The translations under genes were made by a program, and so were the position numbers. This document shows positions 6,111 to 6,310 of a DNA stretch of 6,310 nucleotides, piece after piece. The notes beneath the pieces were generated by a model, which worked only from the letters and a program-made list of their open reading frames with translations, made no database searches and had not been told where the DNA came from. The DNA lies in NCBI GenBank assembly GCA_024275615.1, contig JAJRYU010000739.1, forward strand, positions 1 through 6,310, read 5' to 3'. The stretch's first letter is position 1. The number at the start of each line of letters is the position of its first letter. The stretch comes from Planctomycetota bacterium. GTDB lineage: Bacteria > Planctomycetota > GCA-002687715 > DRQF01.

Positions 6111-6310
6111 TTAACCGAGTCCCTGGTCTTCGTCTGCAAGTTTTGGCTTGGCCGCCAAATACGGACCCGGCCAGTACTGGTCAGGATAACCGTATTTCTC
6201 CGCTGCATGCAATGTCAAGTAGGGGTTTCTCAGATGGGGACGAGCCATGGCAATGAGATCAGCTCTACCTGAAGCCAGGACTGTATTGGCATGATCCTCT
6301 CCCAAGATTG
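6111..6310 (-). CDS. C-terminal end of NADH:flavin oxidoreductase (salicylyl-CoA 5-hydroxylase-like)
   Basis: Only the last 65 or so residues are in the window; the frame is open to the right edge and the gene continues beyond it. The segment NTVLASGRADLIAMARPHL is the phosphate-binding end of the Old Yellow Enzyme barrel, where the Gly-Arg-Ala-Asp and Arg-Pro residues help bind FMN. It is followed by NPYLTLHAAEKYGY and WPGPYLAAKP, a tail I associate with the oxidoreductase part of two-domain salicylyl-CoA 5-hydroxylase or anthraniloyl-CoA monooxygenase proteins. Those act on CoA-activated aromatic acids. A stand-alone flavin oxidoreductase is equally possible, because the part that would decide it is missing. 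The stop is TAA, and the M48 peptidase gene follows after 59 bp on the same strand. Confidence 0.8.
   Translation of the reverse strand, partial: ILGEDHANTVLASGRADLIAMARPHLRNPYLTLHAAEKYGYPDQYWPGPYLAAKPKLADEDQGLG

Noticed and set aside
1..6310. CRISPR arrays, tRNA genes, insertion sequences, toxin-antitoxin or defence modules
   Set aside because: No regularly spaced repeats, tRNA-like cloverleaf, transposase frame or defence-type protein was seen on either strand.

Overview
The window reads as an ordinary stretch of a Gram-negative bacterial chromosome of moderate GC, with six recognisable protein genes, two of them cut by the window edges. No RNA gene, CRISPR array, insertion sequence or phage module was seen. 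The gene mix is an alpha-L-rhamnosidase, a membrane-anchored FMN-type glutamate-synthase-like protein, a bacterial FUN14 protein, a lipoprotein M48 peptidase and a flavin oxidoreductase tail. This fits a polysaccharide-degrading environmental bacterium, perhaps a planctomycete. That assignment is an inference from gene content and general sequence feel, with only moderate confidence.

Layout, left to right: (1) positions 1-1811, plus strand, the 3' part of a GH78 alpha-L-rhamnosidase whose N-terminal domains lie outside the window. (2) 1817-2632, minus strand, a metallo-beta-lactamase-fold hydrolase, tail to tail with the rhamnosidase across 5 bp. (3) 2633-2977, a 345-bp spacer with no convincing gene. 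It holds a doubtful 84-codon frame that starts in a TGATG overlap with the upstream gene, a 26-codon frame that stops 3 nt before the hydrolase ATG, and some nested short inverted repeats. (4) 2978-4513, minus strand, a membrane-anchored FMN/3Fe-4S glutamate-synthase-like protein. (5) 4514-4726, the divergent spacer. (6) 4727-5266, plus strand, a FUN14 membrane protein. (7) 5269-6051, minus strand, an M48 metallopeptidase lipoprotein, tail to tail with the FUN14 gene across 2 bp. (8) 6111-6310, minus strand, the C-terminal end of an NADH:flavin oxidoreductase or salicylyl-CoA-hydroxylase-type protein.

How the genes work together: there is no clear single pathway. The glutamate-synthase-like gene and the MBL hydrolase point the same way and may be co-transcribed through the 345-bp spacer. 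The oxidoreductase and the M48 peptidase also point the same way with 59 bp between them. The rhamnosidase acts on plant or algal polysaccharides or glycosides. The other genes look like envelope or housekeeping functions. I did not find a convincing new system. The parts most worth a second look are the 345-bp spacer and the orphan membrane-anchored GltB-like protein.
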